The translations under genes were made by a program, and so were the position numbers. The notes beneath the pieces are model-generated. The model made no database searches. It saw only the letters and a list, made by a program, of their open reading frames with translations, and was not told the origin of the DNA. DNA of 10,108 bases from Anaerolineaceae bacterium (GTDB lineage Bacteria > Chloroflexota > Anaerolineae > Anaerolineales > Anaerolineaceae). Location: positions 1-10,108 of the forward strand of contig DPKV01000073.1 of NCBI GenBank assembly GCA_003542325.1, in the 5' to 3' direction. Positions 1-8,429 of this stretch are shown piece after piece; position 1 is the stretch's first letter, and each line of letters opens with the position of its first letter.

Positions 1-321
1 CCGACTGCGACCTATGATGAGCAGACAGTTTGGTGGCGGCATGAAAACCTGCACCGCGAGGTTTTGAAAGATTACACAACGCGGCGGCCGGTATTCGAGG
101 AACAGCGTGATCGGTTGGAAGAAGGCTTTCTGCAGAAGGCGTCTGAAACCGAACGCAAGTCAAAGGGAAAACGCGCTGCGTTTACCGAGGCATGTTTTTC
201 GCAGGTCGAATCTGCAGAAGCCGGGTGGCTGGACGCAGTCAGGCAATTACCCATTCAATCGCACCGTCCCTTCCTTGATAAAGTCGGCTGGAACGGTTTT
301 GATCGCGAGGCGGACCGCTAA
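1..321 (+). CDS. C-terminal fragment of a probable C69-family (secernin/dipeptidase-like) peptidase
   Basis: The frame is open from the first base to a TAA at 319-321, giving the last 106 residues of a protein whose start lies outside the window. The visible part begins PTATYDEQTVWWRHENLHRE and continues with a charged, helical stretch (DYTTRRPVFEEQRDRLEEGF), then FTEACFSQVESAEAGWLDAV. A WWRHE.LHR motif followed by a helix rich in Arg and Glu and a late 'ESAEAGWLD' segment matches my memory of the C-terminal region of bacterial C69 (Ntn-hydrolase fold) dipeptidases. The catalytic N-terminal cysteine would be upstream, so activity cannot be judged. A TTG at 64 could be read as a start, but the open frame and the motif upstream of it argue for a longer gene entering from the left. 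The family call is inference from remembered resemblance; that this is the end of a real gene is more secure. Confidence 0.55.
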   Translation, partial: PTATYDEQTVWWRHENLHREVLKDYTTRRPVFEEQRDRLEEGFLQKASETERKSKGKRAAFTEACFSQVESAEAGWLDAVRQLPIQSHRPFLDKVGWNGFDREADR

Positions 322-385
322 AGTCAGGTAAATCACAACCCTGCATATACTCCTTCCTGCGGCAACCTCGGATACGACGGTGTGA

Positions 386-394
386 TGCTATAAT
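386..394 (+). promoter_or_regulatory. Extended -10 promoter for the histidine kinase gene
   Basis: TGC followed directly by TATAAT (389-394) is a full extended -10 element. No good -35 hexamer lies 17 bp upstream (366-371 is CCTCGG), as is usual when the extended -10 carries recognition. Transcription would start near 401, leaving a leader of about 22 nt before the ATG at 423. The rest of the 322-422 gap shows no convincing terminator for the upstream gene. Confidence 0.65.
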
Positions 395-422
395 GGATTA
401 TCCGTGTTAATCAAAGTGAAAA

Positions 423-3400
423 ATGGCTAATTTCTTCACACCGCTAACGAATGAGTTTACCTTTGAACTCCCAGATAACCCCATCTCATGGGTGGCCTGG
501 ATGATCTGGTTTGGTGTGCTTGTTTTTATCACGGTGCGAAACCGCGAAAGTGCGTTCAGGTTGGATCGCCAGTCTGTGATTTGGTTAGCCTTGCTGAGTT
601 TTCTGGTTGTCATCGTGACCCCATTCTTTGGATTTCCCGTTGACGGAGACTCTGGAAACGATCAATCCATCCATTTGATGGTCTTTGCCGCTGTACCCTG
701 GATGCTTGCGGGCGGATTCTTGGGACTGACCCCGGCAGTCCTCCTGGCCGGAATAACGGGCCTTTTATTGGCCTACCTGGACACCCATTCGATCTTCACG
801 CCGCTTTTGTTCATGACGGCATCCATTCTTTTCACACTGGGCTTGCGACAACGTTATCGCACCTGGGTTTATCGTTTACTCCGATTTCCCCTCTTCTCGG
901 CGGTGGCGGCAGGATTGGCTTTGATCCCGGTGACTTTCTGTGCGTTGATCCTGGACGGAACCGGTTCTTTGACAGATCGCGCTGTGGAAGCACTGGTAAG
1001 GTTCCAAGGGATGTATGGTGCCCTGGCAGGCATGGTGTTGTTTGGCGGATTGGTCTGTCTGGTGGTCAGGCTGTTTACAGGAGAGAAGTGGGGCTCAAAA
1101 GGTGAATTGAAATCCACGCCAGGTGAGGAGCACATCAGGGTCAGGTTCACCTGGCTCGTGCTGACCGTCACGCTGGCTTTGCTGACCATTGGCATGGTGC
1201 TGCAATGGCGTTCCGCGGAAGCGGCAGCCCGGAGGACCGCTGTTCTGGAGATCACCGAAACATCGAACCTTGTGTCAGAAGGCCTGGCGGGATTTATTTC
1301 TTCAGGGCAAAGTGTCCTGCAGTCCATGCGGGAAGATGGACGTCTGGTTAATCAGGACCCGACAGCAATGACGCAGACATTGGGTTCCCTGGCATCAGCG
1401 TATCCTTATTTTGATGAATTGGCTTTTATCAACCCTGAGGGACAGGTCATTGCAGCCTTCCCCTCCGAGAACCTGCCCACGTTCTTCCTGCTGGAGGTGG
1501 ATCAGCCCTTCCTGCAGGAAGCGCTCAGCAGCACTGCGACTGCTTCGGTCGTCCTGACATCTTCCGCGAAGATTTCCTTTCTGGCGAACGTGCGGAATGC
1601 CGAGGGGTATGTGACCGGCGTATTATGGGGAAGGACGGGATTGGAAACCAACCTTCTCATGCAGCCTTACGTGACTGCCCTGGTTGATGTCACGAAGAAT
1701 GGCGGTTCGGGACAGGTCGTTGGCAAGGACGGTCTGGTCATTTTCCACACCGATCCTGGGCAGATCCGGGGACAATATACCGGTTCGACCTTTGTGACAC
1801 CCACGTTTTATGAGAGAGAGGAACCCATCAAAGGCCGGGTTCTGGAATATTATCAACCGGTCGGCGATGTAGGTTTGGCCGTTATTACCGATATGCCGGT
1901 CACCACGATCCGGACGGCCGCCATGGAAAAAGTACTGCCGGTCTTCCTGAGCGGGGTGAGTTTGATTGGGGTTGTATTGATCGTTGGCAATATTCTCTTC
2001 GGCCGAGTCCAACGGGACATCCTTGAGATTGAAGCTGCCGCTGAAAAAATCACTTCAGGTGAGTGGAGTGTCTCTCTCCCACGGAAACGTTACACCGGTG
2101 AGATGGACCGGTTAGCCGGTGTTTTCCAAAAGATGCTGGGGACCGTCAGGTCCCGGATGCAAAAACAATCCGAGCTCCTTTCCGTCAGCGAGCGGATTAC
2201 CGGTCAGCTTAAATTACACGATTCGTTACAGGTGGTCCTCCTGGCGGCACTGGAACACGGTGTATCTTCCGCCAGGATTGTCCTGCTTGAAGAAACTCAA
2301 AGGAAGGGGAGAACGACACTCGGTCAGCAATTTGGTTTGGGAAAACACGCGCAGGCCATTGCCGCTTTGGATGAAGATGTGTTGATGTTGTCTCAATCCC
2401 GTGGTCAATTCGTGATGCGGGATTCTCAAATTGCGAGACAATTCCACCTGGGGAAGGGGTTCCCTTACCAGGGATTGATGTTCGCGATACCCCTGAATTG
2501 GAAGAACCTGCCCCTCGGCGTGTTCTGGGTCACGTTTGATGACCGGACCACATTGAGTGAGGATAACTTTGCGTACTTCAACGATCTGGCACACAAAGCT
2601 GCCACAGCCATCATTAATACCAAAGCTTTTGATGAATCGCTGACCACTCGGAAGCGATTGGAATCGATATTGACGAGCCTTTCAGACCCGGTTATTTTGG
2701 CGGATGAGCGCGGTGAAGTCGTTTATCTCAACGAGGCTGCACGGCAATTGCCGGGTATTGGCAGGCAAAAGGGTATCGGCGTTCCCCTGCCAGCCCTGTT
2801 CGTGGACGAAGACCTGAAGGCGTGGTCCGTTATGCCTGGGGAAGAGCAGCAATCCAAAGAGATAACCACCCCGGATGGGAAGACATACCAGGCGAGCATA
2901 TCACCTTTAACTGTGGATGGACGGAAGGTGGGCACTGCGGGAATTTTCAGGGACATTTCTCAATACAAGCAGAAAGATGACCTGAAAACGGAATTCGTCA
3001 CCATGGTCAGCCACGAACTCCGTTCACCCCTCACCCTGGTTCAGGGGTATGCAAAGATCATCCGGTTGGCGGGCAACTTGAACGACCAGCAGGACACTTA
3101 TCTTGCCAATATTATTAACAGCGTGGAGGAAATGAAAGTCCTCGTCCAGGATTTGCTGGAATTGGGCCGGCTGGACAGCGGAGAAGCGCTTATGTTGGAA
3201 GAAGTCTCAGTGGAGGAGGTGATCAATAAGGTGAGGGATTCTATGGAACCTCTCGCCAGGCAGAAACACATAGATGTACGACTGGATTTGCCGGAAGAGC
3301 CTGTCTTTATCGAAGCTGACCCAATGCTCCTTGTGCAGGCCATTAATAATCTGGTGGATAATGCCATCCAATTTACCAGGAATGGGCGGAGCATTCTGAT

Positions 3401-3668
3401 CAGCGCACGTAAACAGGATGAGTCAGTCTTATTTGCCGTGCAGGATGATGGCCCCGGGATTGCGCCGCTTGACCAGCGGAAGATATTCAAACCTTTCTTC
3501 CACCCGGAGGGTCAAGCCACAGTGGAATCACGATCGGGGAGCGGTCTTGGGTTGTCCATCGTCAAATCCATTGTTGAACGACATGGTGGGAAAGTCTGGT
3601 TTGACAGCAAACTGGGGCAGGGGAGCACGTTTTACTTGCAAATTCCCCTGGTGCAACCCCGTTTGTGA
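423..3668 (+). CDS. Membrane-bound multidomain sensor histidine kinase (Cache-HAMP-GAF-PAS-HisKA-HATPase)
   Basis: A 1081-residue kinase that should sense an extracellular signal and autophosphorylate a histidine for transfer to a response regulator. Hydrophobic helices lie near residues 21-38, 51-69, 84-101, 103-119, 124-140, 155-178, 198-217 and 242-260. Arg-rich loops at 39-50, 141-154 and 216-241 suggest the N terminus is outside. Residues ~262-503 form a large extracellular region with a Cache-like pattern (GQVVGKDGLVIFHTDPGQIRG, roughly 430-450). A ninth helix (504-526) leads into a HAMP linker (~527-580), a GAF-like domain (~590-735) and a PAS domain (~743-848). HisKA has its phospho-acceptor at His864 (MVSHELRSPL). 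The ATPase domain shows the N box (Asn976 and Asn980), DDGPGI (1008-1013), the F box IFKPFF and GSGLGLSI (1039-1046), so it looks active. The ATG at 423 follows only a weak ribosome site (AAAGTGAA). No response regulator is adjacent in the window, so its partner and ligand are unknown. The N-terminal ~220 residues are not a family I recognise. Confidence 0.93.
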   Translation: MANFFTPLTNEFTFELPDNPISWVAWMIWFGVLVFITVRNRESAFRLDRQSVIWLALLSFLVVIVTPFFGFPVDGDSGNDQSIHLMVFAAVPWMLAGGFLGLTPAVLLAGITGLLLAYLDTHSIFTPLLFMTASILFTLGLRQRYRTWVYRLLRFPLFSAVAAGLALIPVTFCALILDGTGSLTDRAVEALVRFQGMYGALAGMVLFGGLVCLVVRLFTGEKWGSKGELKSTPGEEHIRVRFTWLVLTVTLALLTIGMVLQWRSAEAAARRTAVLEITETSNLVSEGLAGFISSGQSVLQSMREDGRLVNQDPTAMTQTLGSLASAYPYFDELAFINPEGQVIAAFPSENLPTFFLLEVDQPFLQEALSSTATASVVLTSSAKISFLANVRNAEGYVTGVLWGRTGLETNLLMQPYVTALVDVTKNGGSGQVVGKDGLVIFHTDPGQIRGQYTGSTFVTPTFYEREEPIKGRVLEYYQPVGDVGLAVITDMPVTTIRTAAMEKVLPVFLSGVSLIGVVLIVGNILFGRVQRDILEIEAAAEKITSGEWSVSLPRKRYTGEMDRLAGVFQKMLGTVRSRMQKQSELLSVSERITGQLKLHDSLQVVLLAALEHGVSSARIVLLEETQRKGRTTLGQQFGLGKHAQAIAALDEDVLMLSQSRGQFVMRDSQIARQFHLGKGFPYQGLMFAIPLNWKNLPLGVFWVTFDDRTTLSEDNFAYFNDLAHKAATAIINTKAFDESLTTRKRLESILTSLSDPVILADERGEVVYLNEAARQLPGIGRQKGIGVPLPALFVDEDLKAWSVMPGEEQQSKEITTPDGKTYQASISPLTVDGRKVGTAGIFRDISQYKQKDDLKTEFVTMVSHELRSPLTLVQGYAKIIRLAGNLNDQQDTYLANIINSVEEMKVLVQDLLELGRLDSGEALMLEEVSVEEVINKVRDSMEPLARQKHIDVRLDLPEEPVFIEADPMLLVQAINNLVDNAIQFTRNGRSILISARKQDESVLFAVQDDGPGIAPLDQRKIFKPFFHPEGQATVESRSGSGLGLSIVKSIVERHGGKVWFDSKLGQGSTFYLQIPLVQPRL

Positions 3669-3673
3669 TCGGT

Positions 3674-3708
3674 GTTAAGGGAGTGATGTCCCGTAACTCC
3701 GGATTTTT
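3674..3708 (+). terminator. Weak intrinsic terminator candidate after the kinase gene
   Basis: Six bases after the kinase stop, GTTAAGGGA (3674-3682) pairs with TCCCGTAAC (3689-3697) around a 6-nt loop, with one A-G mismatch. An alternative is GGAGT (3680-3684) with ACTCC (3696-3700). A run of five T follows at 3704-3708. The stem is modest and the T run is offset by 3-6 nt, so termination may be partial. Confidence 0.4.
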
Positions 3709-3720
3709 ATGAGGAAATAG

Positions 3721-3750
3721 TTGACAAAACATGATGTAATTTGCTATAAT
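3721..3750 (+). promoter_or_regulatory. Consensus sigma70-type promoter of rpoC
   Basis: TTGACA (3721-3726) and TATAAT (3745-3750) are both perfect consensus hexamers with an 18-bp spacer, and TGC just before the -10 adds an extended -10 element. Transcription should start near 3757. This is the strongest promoter in the window and gives rpoC its own transcription unit, separate from the kinase. Confidence 0.9.
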
Positions 3751-3756
3751 TACCGT

Positions 3757-3880
3757 TTGCATGCATTGGATTAAGTTATCCATACAAGTTCCAAGACACC
3801 TGAGCAAATGACCTTCTCCCAAGGTTTTTCTCGCGTTAAAGCAATAAAGGTACCATTTCCATATTTACAGGAGGCTCCTA
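3757..3880 (+). promoter_or_regulatory. rpoC 5' leader with small hairpins and a possible leader peptide
   Basis: About 124 nt separate the predicted transcription start from the rpoC GTG. The leader contains TGGAT/ATCCA (3767-3771 with 3778-3782, 6-nt loop) and ACCTT/AAGGT (3811-3815 with 3821-3825, 5-nt loop) followed by more T (to 3829), which resembles a weak attenuator. A second AAGGT at 3847-3851 could compete for the same ACCTT. A 16-codon ORF, ATG at 3761 to TGA at 3809-3811, ends exactly at the left arm of the second hairpin; it has almost no leader and no Shine-Dalgarno. The pairings are read directly; any regulatory role is inference. I recognise no known riboswitch or ribosomal-protein-type leader here. 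Confidence 0.35.
3869..3874 (+). promoter_or_regulatory. Ribosome binding site of rpoC, self-complementary
   Basis: AGGAGG with a 6-nt spacer before GTG at 3881 fixes the rpoC start. The spacer begins CTCCT, so AGGA (3869-3872) can pair with TCCT (3876-3879) across a 3-nt loop, which could partly mask the site. Confidence 0.85.
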
Positions 3881-6800
3881 GTGGAAACAAAGGGATTAAA
3901 AGCACTGCGGATCGGTCTTGCATCTCCTGAGGTTATCCGAAGCTGGTCTTATGGTGAGGTTCTGAAGCCAGAGACAATCAACTATCGGCGACTTCGCCCT
4001 GAAAAAGACGGTCTGTTTTGTGAAGCCATTTTTGGCCCCACCCGTGATTATCAATGTTATTGTGGGAAGTATAAGAATCCCCGCTATAAGGGAATTATTT
4101 GTGATAAATGCGGTGTTGAAGTTACCCGCTCTTCCGTCCGCCGTGAGCGCATGGGGCATATTGAATTAGCCGCTCCGGTTGCCCACATCTGGTATACGCG
4201 CCGGATTCCCTCGTTCCTGGGGTATATGTTGAACATTTCCCGCCGGAACCTCGACCGTGTACTTTATTTCGCGCAGTATATCGTCACTTATGTTGATGAG
4301 GAAGCGCGCCAGAAAGCCCTGAAACGCCTGGAAGATGAGATCAGCCTTTCCGAACGTGAACTGGGACAGAAGGTCAATGCCCAAATCGCTGAGGTGAAAA
4401 AGAACCGCGATAAGACTTTGAAAGAACTGGACGCGGAAAAAGAAGCGATCCAGGCCAGCTATGATGAGCAGATTGGTTCCCGGATTGACCCGGTGATCAA
4501 GGAAGGCCAGCGGTTGGAGAGCGAAATCCAAACCCGGATGGGGAAGAAGATTCGCAAAGCGATTGCTTTCTCAGCATTGGAGAACGAAATAACCATTGTC
4601 GAGATTGGTGATGAAGTCAATTCAGGCCATCTCAGCCATGTACAGAAGATTGTCAAGGAAATGATCGAGGATCTGGAAGCAGACCTCAAAGATGAACGCA
4701 GCCGTGAGCTGGAGCATGTGACACTCCGCAAGGAAGAGGTCAAAGCGGAAGGGGAACTCAAGATGGAGGAGCTCCGGGCAGCGCTGGAAGACCAGGCTGA
4801 GGAAACTCAGACTGAATCCGCAAATCTGCGGGATGAACTCTATGAACTTGAGCCTTTCACTTTCCTGAGTGAATCTCGTTATCGGGAATTGAAATCACGC
4901 TGGGGACAGGTGTTCCGGGCGGATATGGGCGCCGAGGCGTTCTATGATATTTTGAAACGGATCGACCTGGACGCGATGTCCGAAGAACTCTGGGATGAGA
5001 TCCGGACGACCCGCAGCAAGCAGAAACGCAAGAAAGCCACCCGGCGTTTGGGTGTGATCGAATCATTCCGCCGGTCCAATAACAAACCGGAATGGATGAT
5101 TCTGACCGTCCTGCCGGTCATTCCTCCCGATCTGCGTCCGATGGTGCAGTTGGATGGTGGACGTTTTGCAACCTCCGACCTGAACGATCTCTACCGCCGG
5201 GTGATCAACCGCAACAACCGCCTTAAACGGTTGCTGGAGTTAGGTGCGCCGGACGTGATCGTCCGGAACGAAAAACGTATGTTGCAGGAGTCAGTTGACT
5301 CCCTGATTGATAACTCACAGCGCGGTAAAGCGCTTTCCCGGCGTGGGCGACGTGAACTGCGGTCCCTGAGTGATATGCTCAAAGGCAAGAAAGGCCGCTT
5401 CCGCCGCAACCTGCTGGGTAAACGGGTGGACTACTCCGGTCGTTCCGTGATCGTGGTTGGCCCCCAGTTGAAGCTCCACCAGTGCGGTTTGCCAAAGTCC
5501 ATGGCGTTGGAACTCTATCGTCCCTTTGTTATTTCCCGCCTGGTATCGCAGGAATACGCTGCGAATATCAAGGGTGCCCGGCGCTTCATTGAACGCAACC
5601 GTCCTGAAGTGTGGGAATCGCTGGAAGAGGTCATTAAGGACCGCCCGGTGCTGTTGAACCGTGCGCCTACACTTCACCGTTTGGGTATTCAGGCCTTTGA
5701 GCCGATCCTGGTCGAAGGCAGCGCCATTCAATTGCACCCATTGGTTACCACCGCTTTCAACGCTGACTTTGATGGTGACCAAATGGCTGTGCATGTACCG
5801 CTTTCACAGAAAGCTGTCACTGAAGCCCGCGAATTGATGCTGGCAACCAAGAACCTGCTCAAACCCGCCAGTGGTGAGCCCATCATCAGCCCCTCCAAGG
5901 ATATGGTCCTCGGTGTGTATTACCTGACCATGAATATTGAGAAGGAATTCAAAGGTGATGGCCGCGCTTTCTCGAATATTAATGAAGTTCTGATGGCTTA
6001 CGAATTGGACCAGGTCGATATTCACGCCCATATCAAGATCAAGACTGAGACCTGGTATGACACCAATAATTTGCGGATGGAAGAATCTGAAGTCCGCATG
6101 ATTGACACAACTGTTGGCCGTGTGCTGTTCAATAGTGTCCTGACGGAGCGGATGCGTTTCTTCAATGGCGAATTGGACAAGGGCGGTGTGAAGGACCTGA
6201 TCGCTGAAACTTACGAGATCTGCGGTCAGGAAGAAACCTGCATCATTGCTGACCAGATCAAAGAAGTGGGCTTCAAATATGCCACCCGCTCTGGTTCCAC
6301 CATCGCTGTGGCTGACATCACCGTACCTCCGAAGAAGCAGGAGATCATTCAGGACGCCCTGGGGAAGGTCGATGTGATCGGCCGGGACTTCCGCCGTGGT
6401 CTGCTGACCGAACAGGAACGGGATGAGAAAGTCATTGAGGTTTGGCAGGATACCACCAACATCGTTGCGAGGGCTGTCAAGGAAAATATGGACCCGACCG
6501 GCGACCTGGCGACCATGGCGAACTGCGGCGCCAGCAAAGGCGGTTTCAACTCCATTGCCCAGTTGGCCGGTATGCGTGGTTTGATGGCTGACCCCGCCGG
6601 CCGCATCATCCCCATGCCCATTCGATCCAACTTCCGCGAAGGCCTGACGGCTCTGGAATACTTCATTTCCACACATGGCGCCCGGAAAGGGTTGGCCGAT
6701 ACAGCGCTTCGTACGGCTGATGCCGGTTACCTGACCCGACGTTTGGTTGATGTGGCGCAGGACATCATTGTCAACGAAGAGGATTGCGGTTCAACCAACG

Positions 6801-8284
6801 GTATCTGGCTTTCCGCTGATGATGACATTGCCGGCGAAACATTCTCAGAACGGATTTATGGCCGTACCCTGGCTGAACGGATTGTTGATCCGAAGACGGG
6901 CGAGATCCTGTTTGACCAAAATGATGTCTTGTCGCATGAAAAAGTCAAAAAGGTCATCAATGCAGGTGTCACCAAAATTAAAGTCCGATCCCCATTGACC
7001 TGCGAAATGGTTCATGGCATCTGCGCCAATTGTTACGGCGTGGACCTGGGCCGTGGTGAGATGGTCAAACTGGGTTCGACGGTTGGCATCATTGCCGCGC
7101 AGTCCATTGGCGAGCCGGGTACACAGTTGACCCTGCGGACCTTCCATACCGGTGGTGTGGCGGCTGGCGGTGACATTACAACCGGTCTTCCCCGTGTGGA
7201 AGAATTGTTTGAAGCCCGGAAAGCGCCAAAAGGTGAGGCGATCATCTCCCGGATTGCCGGTACGGCGCATGTGATCTTCTCTGAAAAATACACCGATCAA
7301 CGGATTGTGCGGATTGACCAGAGCGAAATGGTTTCCGATGATTATGAGATTCCATCGAAATGGCAGATTGAAGTCCAGGATGAGGATGAAGTGGAAGCTG
7401 GCGCGACTCTGGCAACCCAGGACGAAGCAATCATTAAGGCCCAGCATGCCGGCCGTGTCCGTCTTGAAGACGGCGATGTGATTGTGTCGTATGAAGTAAG
7501 GGAATCGGAGGAATATGACATTCCGACCACCTCACGCCTGATCGTTCAGGACGGCGAGAAGGTCGATGCCGGTCAACCCTTAACTGAAGGTTCTCTGAAC
7601 CCGCATACGATCTTGAGGATCAAGGGACGGGATGCATGCCAGCAGTATTTACTGAAAGAGATCCAGCAGGTTTACCGGACACAGGGTCAGGACATCAATG
7701 ATAAGCACTTTGAAGTGATCATTCACAAGATGCTCGGCAAAGTCCAGATCATCCGCCCCGGCGATTCACCCTACCTGCCGCAGGACCTGGTGAACCGCCT
7801 TGAGATCCGCCGGGTGAATGAAGAATTGGTCGCAGAAGGTAAGAAGCCGGCGCGATATGCCGAGATCCTGCTTGGGATCACCAAAGCTGCCCTTGAGACT
7901 GATTCGTTCCTGTCCGCATCCTCCTTCCAGCACACGATTAAAGTGCTCTCAGCCGCAGCAGTGGCCTCCCGTGAAGACCCGCTCTACGGTTTGAAAGAGA
8001 ACATCATGATCGGTAAACTCATTCCTGCCGGAACGGGTTTTGAACCGGGACAATTCTCAAGTGAAACCCCTGGTGAAGTACCTTCCGGTGCAATGCTGGA
8101 AGGGCGCGTGCTCAATCTGTTCGAGGACGATGACGATGATGTGATTGAGCTCATTGAGGACGACGATCTGATGGATGATGTCGACGACGATTTGCTGGAA
8201 GAAGAAGATGTCGAAGAAGATGACGAAGATCTTGATGAAGCCTTCGAAGACGAAGATGATGATGACCTGGAGATTATCGAATAA
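3881..8284 (+). CDS. rpoC: DNA-directed RNA polymerase subunit beta'
   Basis: Beta' carries the catalytic magnesium and, with beta, forms the cleft and clamp of RNA polymerase. This copy is complete at 1467 residues, with a GTG start set by a strong Shine-Dalgarno. Landmarks in order: N-terminal zinc ribbon Cys59, Cys61, Cys74, Cys77; '[14 protein letters not shown]' (407-420); clamp helices that bind sigma (~441-478, [10 protein letters not shown]); the [20 protein letters not shown] segment (514-533); the active-site NADFDGD (627-633, with Asp629, Asp631, Asp633); bridge helix (~925-955, [14 protein letters not shown]); second zinc site Cys969, Cys1041, Cys1048, Cys1051; trigger loop around 1077-1100 ([16 protein letters not shown]). 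The trigger loop lacks the large insertion found in E. coli. Two additions stand out: a charged coiled-coil insert at about 140-321 in the clamp region, and an Asp/Glu-rich tail from about 1414 to the end. rpoB is not directly upstream, unlike the common rpoB-rpoC order. All catalytic residues are present. Confidence 0.99.
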   Translation: METKGLKALRIGLASPEVIRSWSYGEVLKPETINYRRLRPEKDGLFCEAIFGPTRDYQCYCGKYKNPRYKGIICDKCGVEVTRSSVRRERMGHIELAAPVAHIWYTRRIPSFLGYMLNISRRNLDRVLYFAQYIVTYVDEEARQKALKRLEDEISLSERELGQKVNAQIAEVKKNRDKTLKELDAEKEAIQASYDEQIGSRIDPVIKEGQRLESEIQTRMGKKIRKAIAFSALENEITIVEIGDEVNSGHLSHVQKIVKEMIEDLEADLKDERSRELEHVTLRKEEVKAEGELKMEELRAALEDQAEETQTESANLRDELYELEPFTFLSESRYRELKSRWGQVFRADMGAEAFYDILKRIDLDAMSEELWDEIRTTRSKQKRKKATRRLGVIESFRRSNNKPEWMILTVLPVIPPDLRPMVQLDGGRFATSDLNDLYRRVINRNNRLKRLLELGAPDVIVRNEKRMLQESVDSLIDNSQRGKALSRRGRRELRSLSDMLKGKKGRFRRNLLGKRVDYSGRSVIVVGPQLKLHQCGLPKSMALELYRPFVISRLVSQEYAANIKGARRFIERNRPEVWESLEEVIKDRPVLLNRAPTLHRLGIQAFEPILVEGSAIQLHPLVTTAFNADFDGDQMAVHVPLSQKAVTEARELMLATKNLLKPASGEPIISPSKDMVLGVYYLTMNIEKEFKGDGRAFSNINEVLMAYELDQVDIHAHIKIKTETWYDTNNLRMEESEVRMIDTTVGRVLFNSVLTERMRFFNGELDKGGVKDLIAETYEICGQEETCIIADQIKEVGFKYATRSGSTIAVADITVPPKKQEIIQDALGKVDVIGRDFRRGLLTEQERDEKVIEVWQDTTNIVARAVKENMDPTGDLATMANCGASKGGFNSIAQLAGMRGLMADPAGRIIPMPIRSNFREGLTALEYFISTHGARKGLADTALRTADAGYLTRRLVDVAQDIIVNEEDCGSTNGIWLSADDDIAGETFSERIYGRTLAERIVDPKTGEILFDQNDVLSHEKVKKVINAGVTKIKVRSPLTCEMVHGICANCYGVDLGRGEMVKLGSTVGIIAAQSIGEPGTQLTLRTFHTGGVAAGGDITTGLPRVEELFEARKAPKGEAIISRIAGTAHVIFSEKYTDQRIVRIDQSEMVSDDYEIPSKWQIEVQDEDEVEAGATLATQDEAIIKAQHAGRVRLEDGDVIVSYEVRESEEYDIPTTSRLIVQDGEKVDAGQPLTEGSLNPHTILRIKGRDACQQYLLKEIQQVYRTQGQDINDKHFEVIIHKMLGKVQIIRPGDSPYLPQDLVNRLEIRRVNEELVAEGKKPARYAEILLGITKAALETDSFLSASSFQHTIKVLSAAAVASREDPLYGLKENIMIGKLIPAGTGFEPGQFSSETPGEVPSGAMLEGRVLNLFEDDDDDVIELIEDDDLMDDVDDDLLEEEDVEEDDEDLDEAFEDEDDDDLEIIE

Positions 8285-8317
8285 ATAACCTTCAGATTTA
8301 GACTTTGAACTATTAAG

Positions 8318-8345
8318 AATCCCGAGGAAAGCCCTCGGGATTTTT
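8318..8345 (+). terminator. Strong intrinsic terminator after rpoC
   Basis: AATCCCGAGG (8318-8327) pairs perfectly with CCTCGGGATT (8333-8342) around the loop AAAGC, a 10-bp stem running into TTTTT (8341-8345). It lies 33 nt after the rpoC stop and should end the rpoC transcript before gyrA. Confidence 0.95.
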
Positions 8346-8346
8346 A

Positions 8347-8355
8347 TGATACAAT
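8347..8355 (+). promoter_or_regulatory. Extended -10 element just after the rpoC terminator (possible distal gyrA promoter)
   Basis: TGA followed by TACAAT (8350-8355) is one base from TATAAT and carries the TGn extension. No -35 is visible: the expected place falls in the terminator stem-loop (8327-8332, GAAAGC). If used, transcription would start near 8362 and give a ~68-nt gyrA leader. It is the weaker of the two gyrA candidates. Confidence 0.35.
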
Positions 8356-8382
8356 GAAACAAATGTTCTTTTACCGGTTTTC

Positions 8383-8411
8383 TTGACGCCTGTCATATTA
8401 CAGCATAAGAT
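8383..8411 (+). promoter_or_regulatory. Proximal gyrA promoter
   Basis: TTGACG (8383-8388) and TAAGAT (8406-8411) are each one base from consensus, with the ideal 17-bp spacer. The predicted start, near 8418, falls at the beginning of the gyrA Shine-Dalgarno, so the leader would be only about 12 nt. The hexamers are good; the very short leader is the reason for some caution. Confidence 0.6.
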
Positions 8412-8416
8412 AGGAC

Positions 8417-8424
8417 AGGAGGAG
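8417..8424 (+). promoter_or_regulatory. Ribosome binding site of gyrA
   Basis: AGGAGGAG ends 5 nt before the ATG at 8430 (7 nt from the AGGAGG core). It is a strong Shine-Dalgarno and settles the gyrA start. Confidence 0.85.
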
Positions 8425-8429
8425 TATCT

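Noticed and set aside
64..321. Small 85-codon gene starting at TTG 64
   Set aside because: The frame is open back to base 1, and the WWRHE.LHR motif lies upstream of this TTG, so this is better read as the end of a longer gene.
3758..3765. TGCATGCA palindrome at the predicted rpoC transcription start
   Set aside because: An 8-bp palindrome is common by chance and there is no second copy in the window's other promoters, so an operator call is not supported.
3808..3930. 40-codon ORF (ATG 3808) overlapping the 16-codon leader ORF by ATGA and running into rpoC out of frame
   Set aside because: It has no ribosome site, overlaps the strong rpoC start and has no recognisable product. The ATGA overlap is probably chance.
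5804..6676. 290-codon open frame on the - strand
   Set aside because: It lies wholly inside rpoC, opposite its conserved core. The peptide has no recognisable domain and there is no ribosome site of note, so it is a coding shadow.
6845..7447. 200-codon open frame on the - strand
   Set aside because: It sits opposite the bridge-helix to trigger-loop part of rpoC, where codon constraint explains the lack of stops.
8354..8386. 10-codon ORF between rpoC and gyrA
   Set aside because: Too short, no ribosome site, and it overlaps the proximal gyrA -35.
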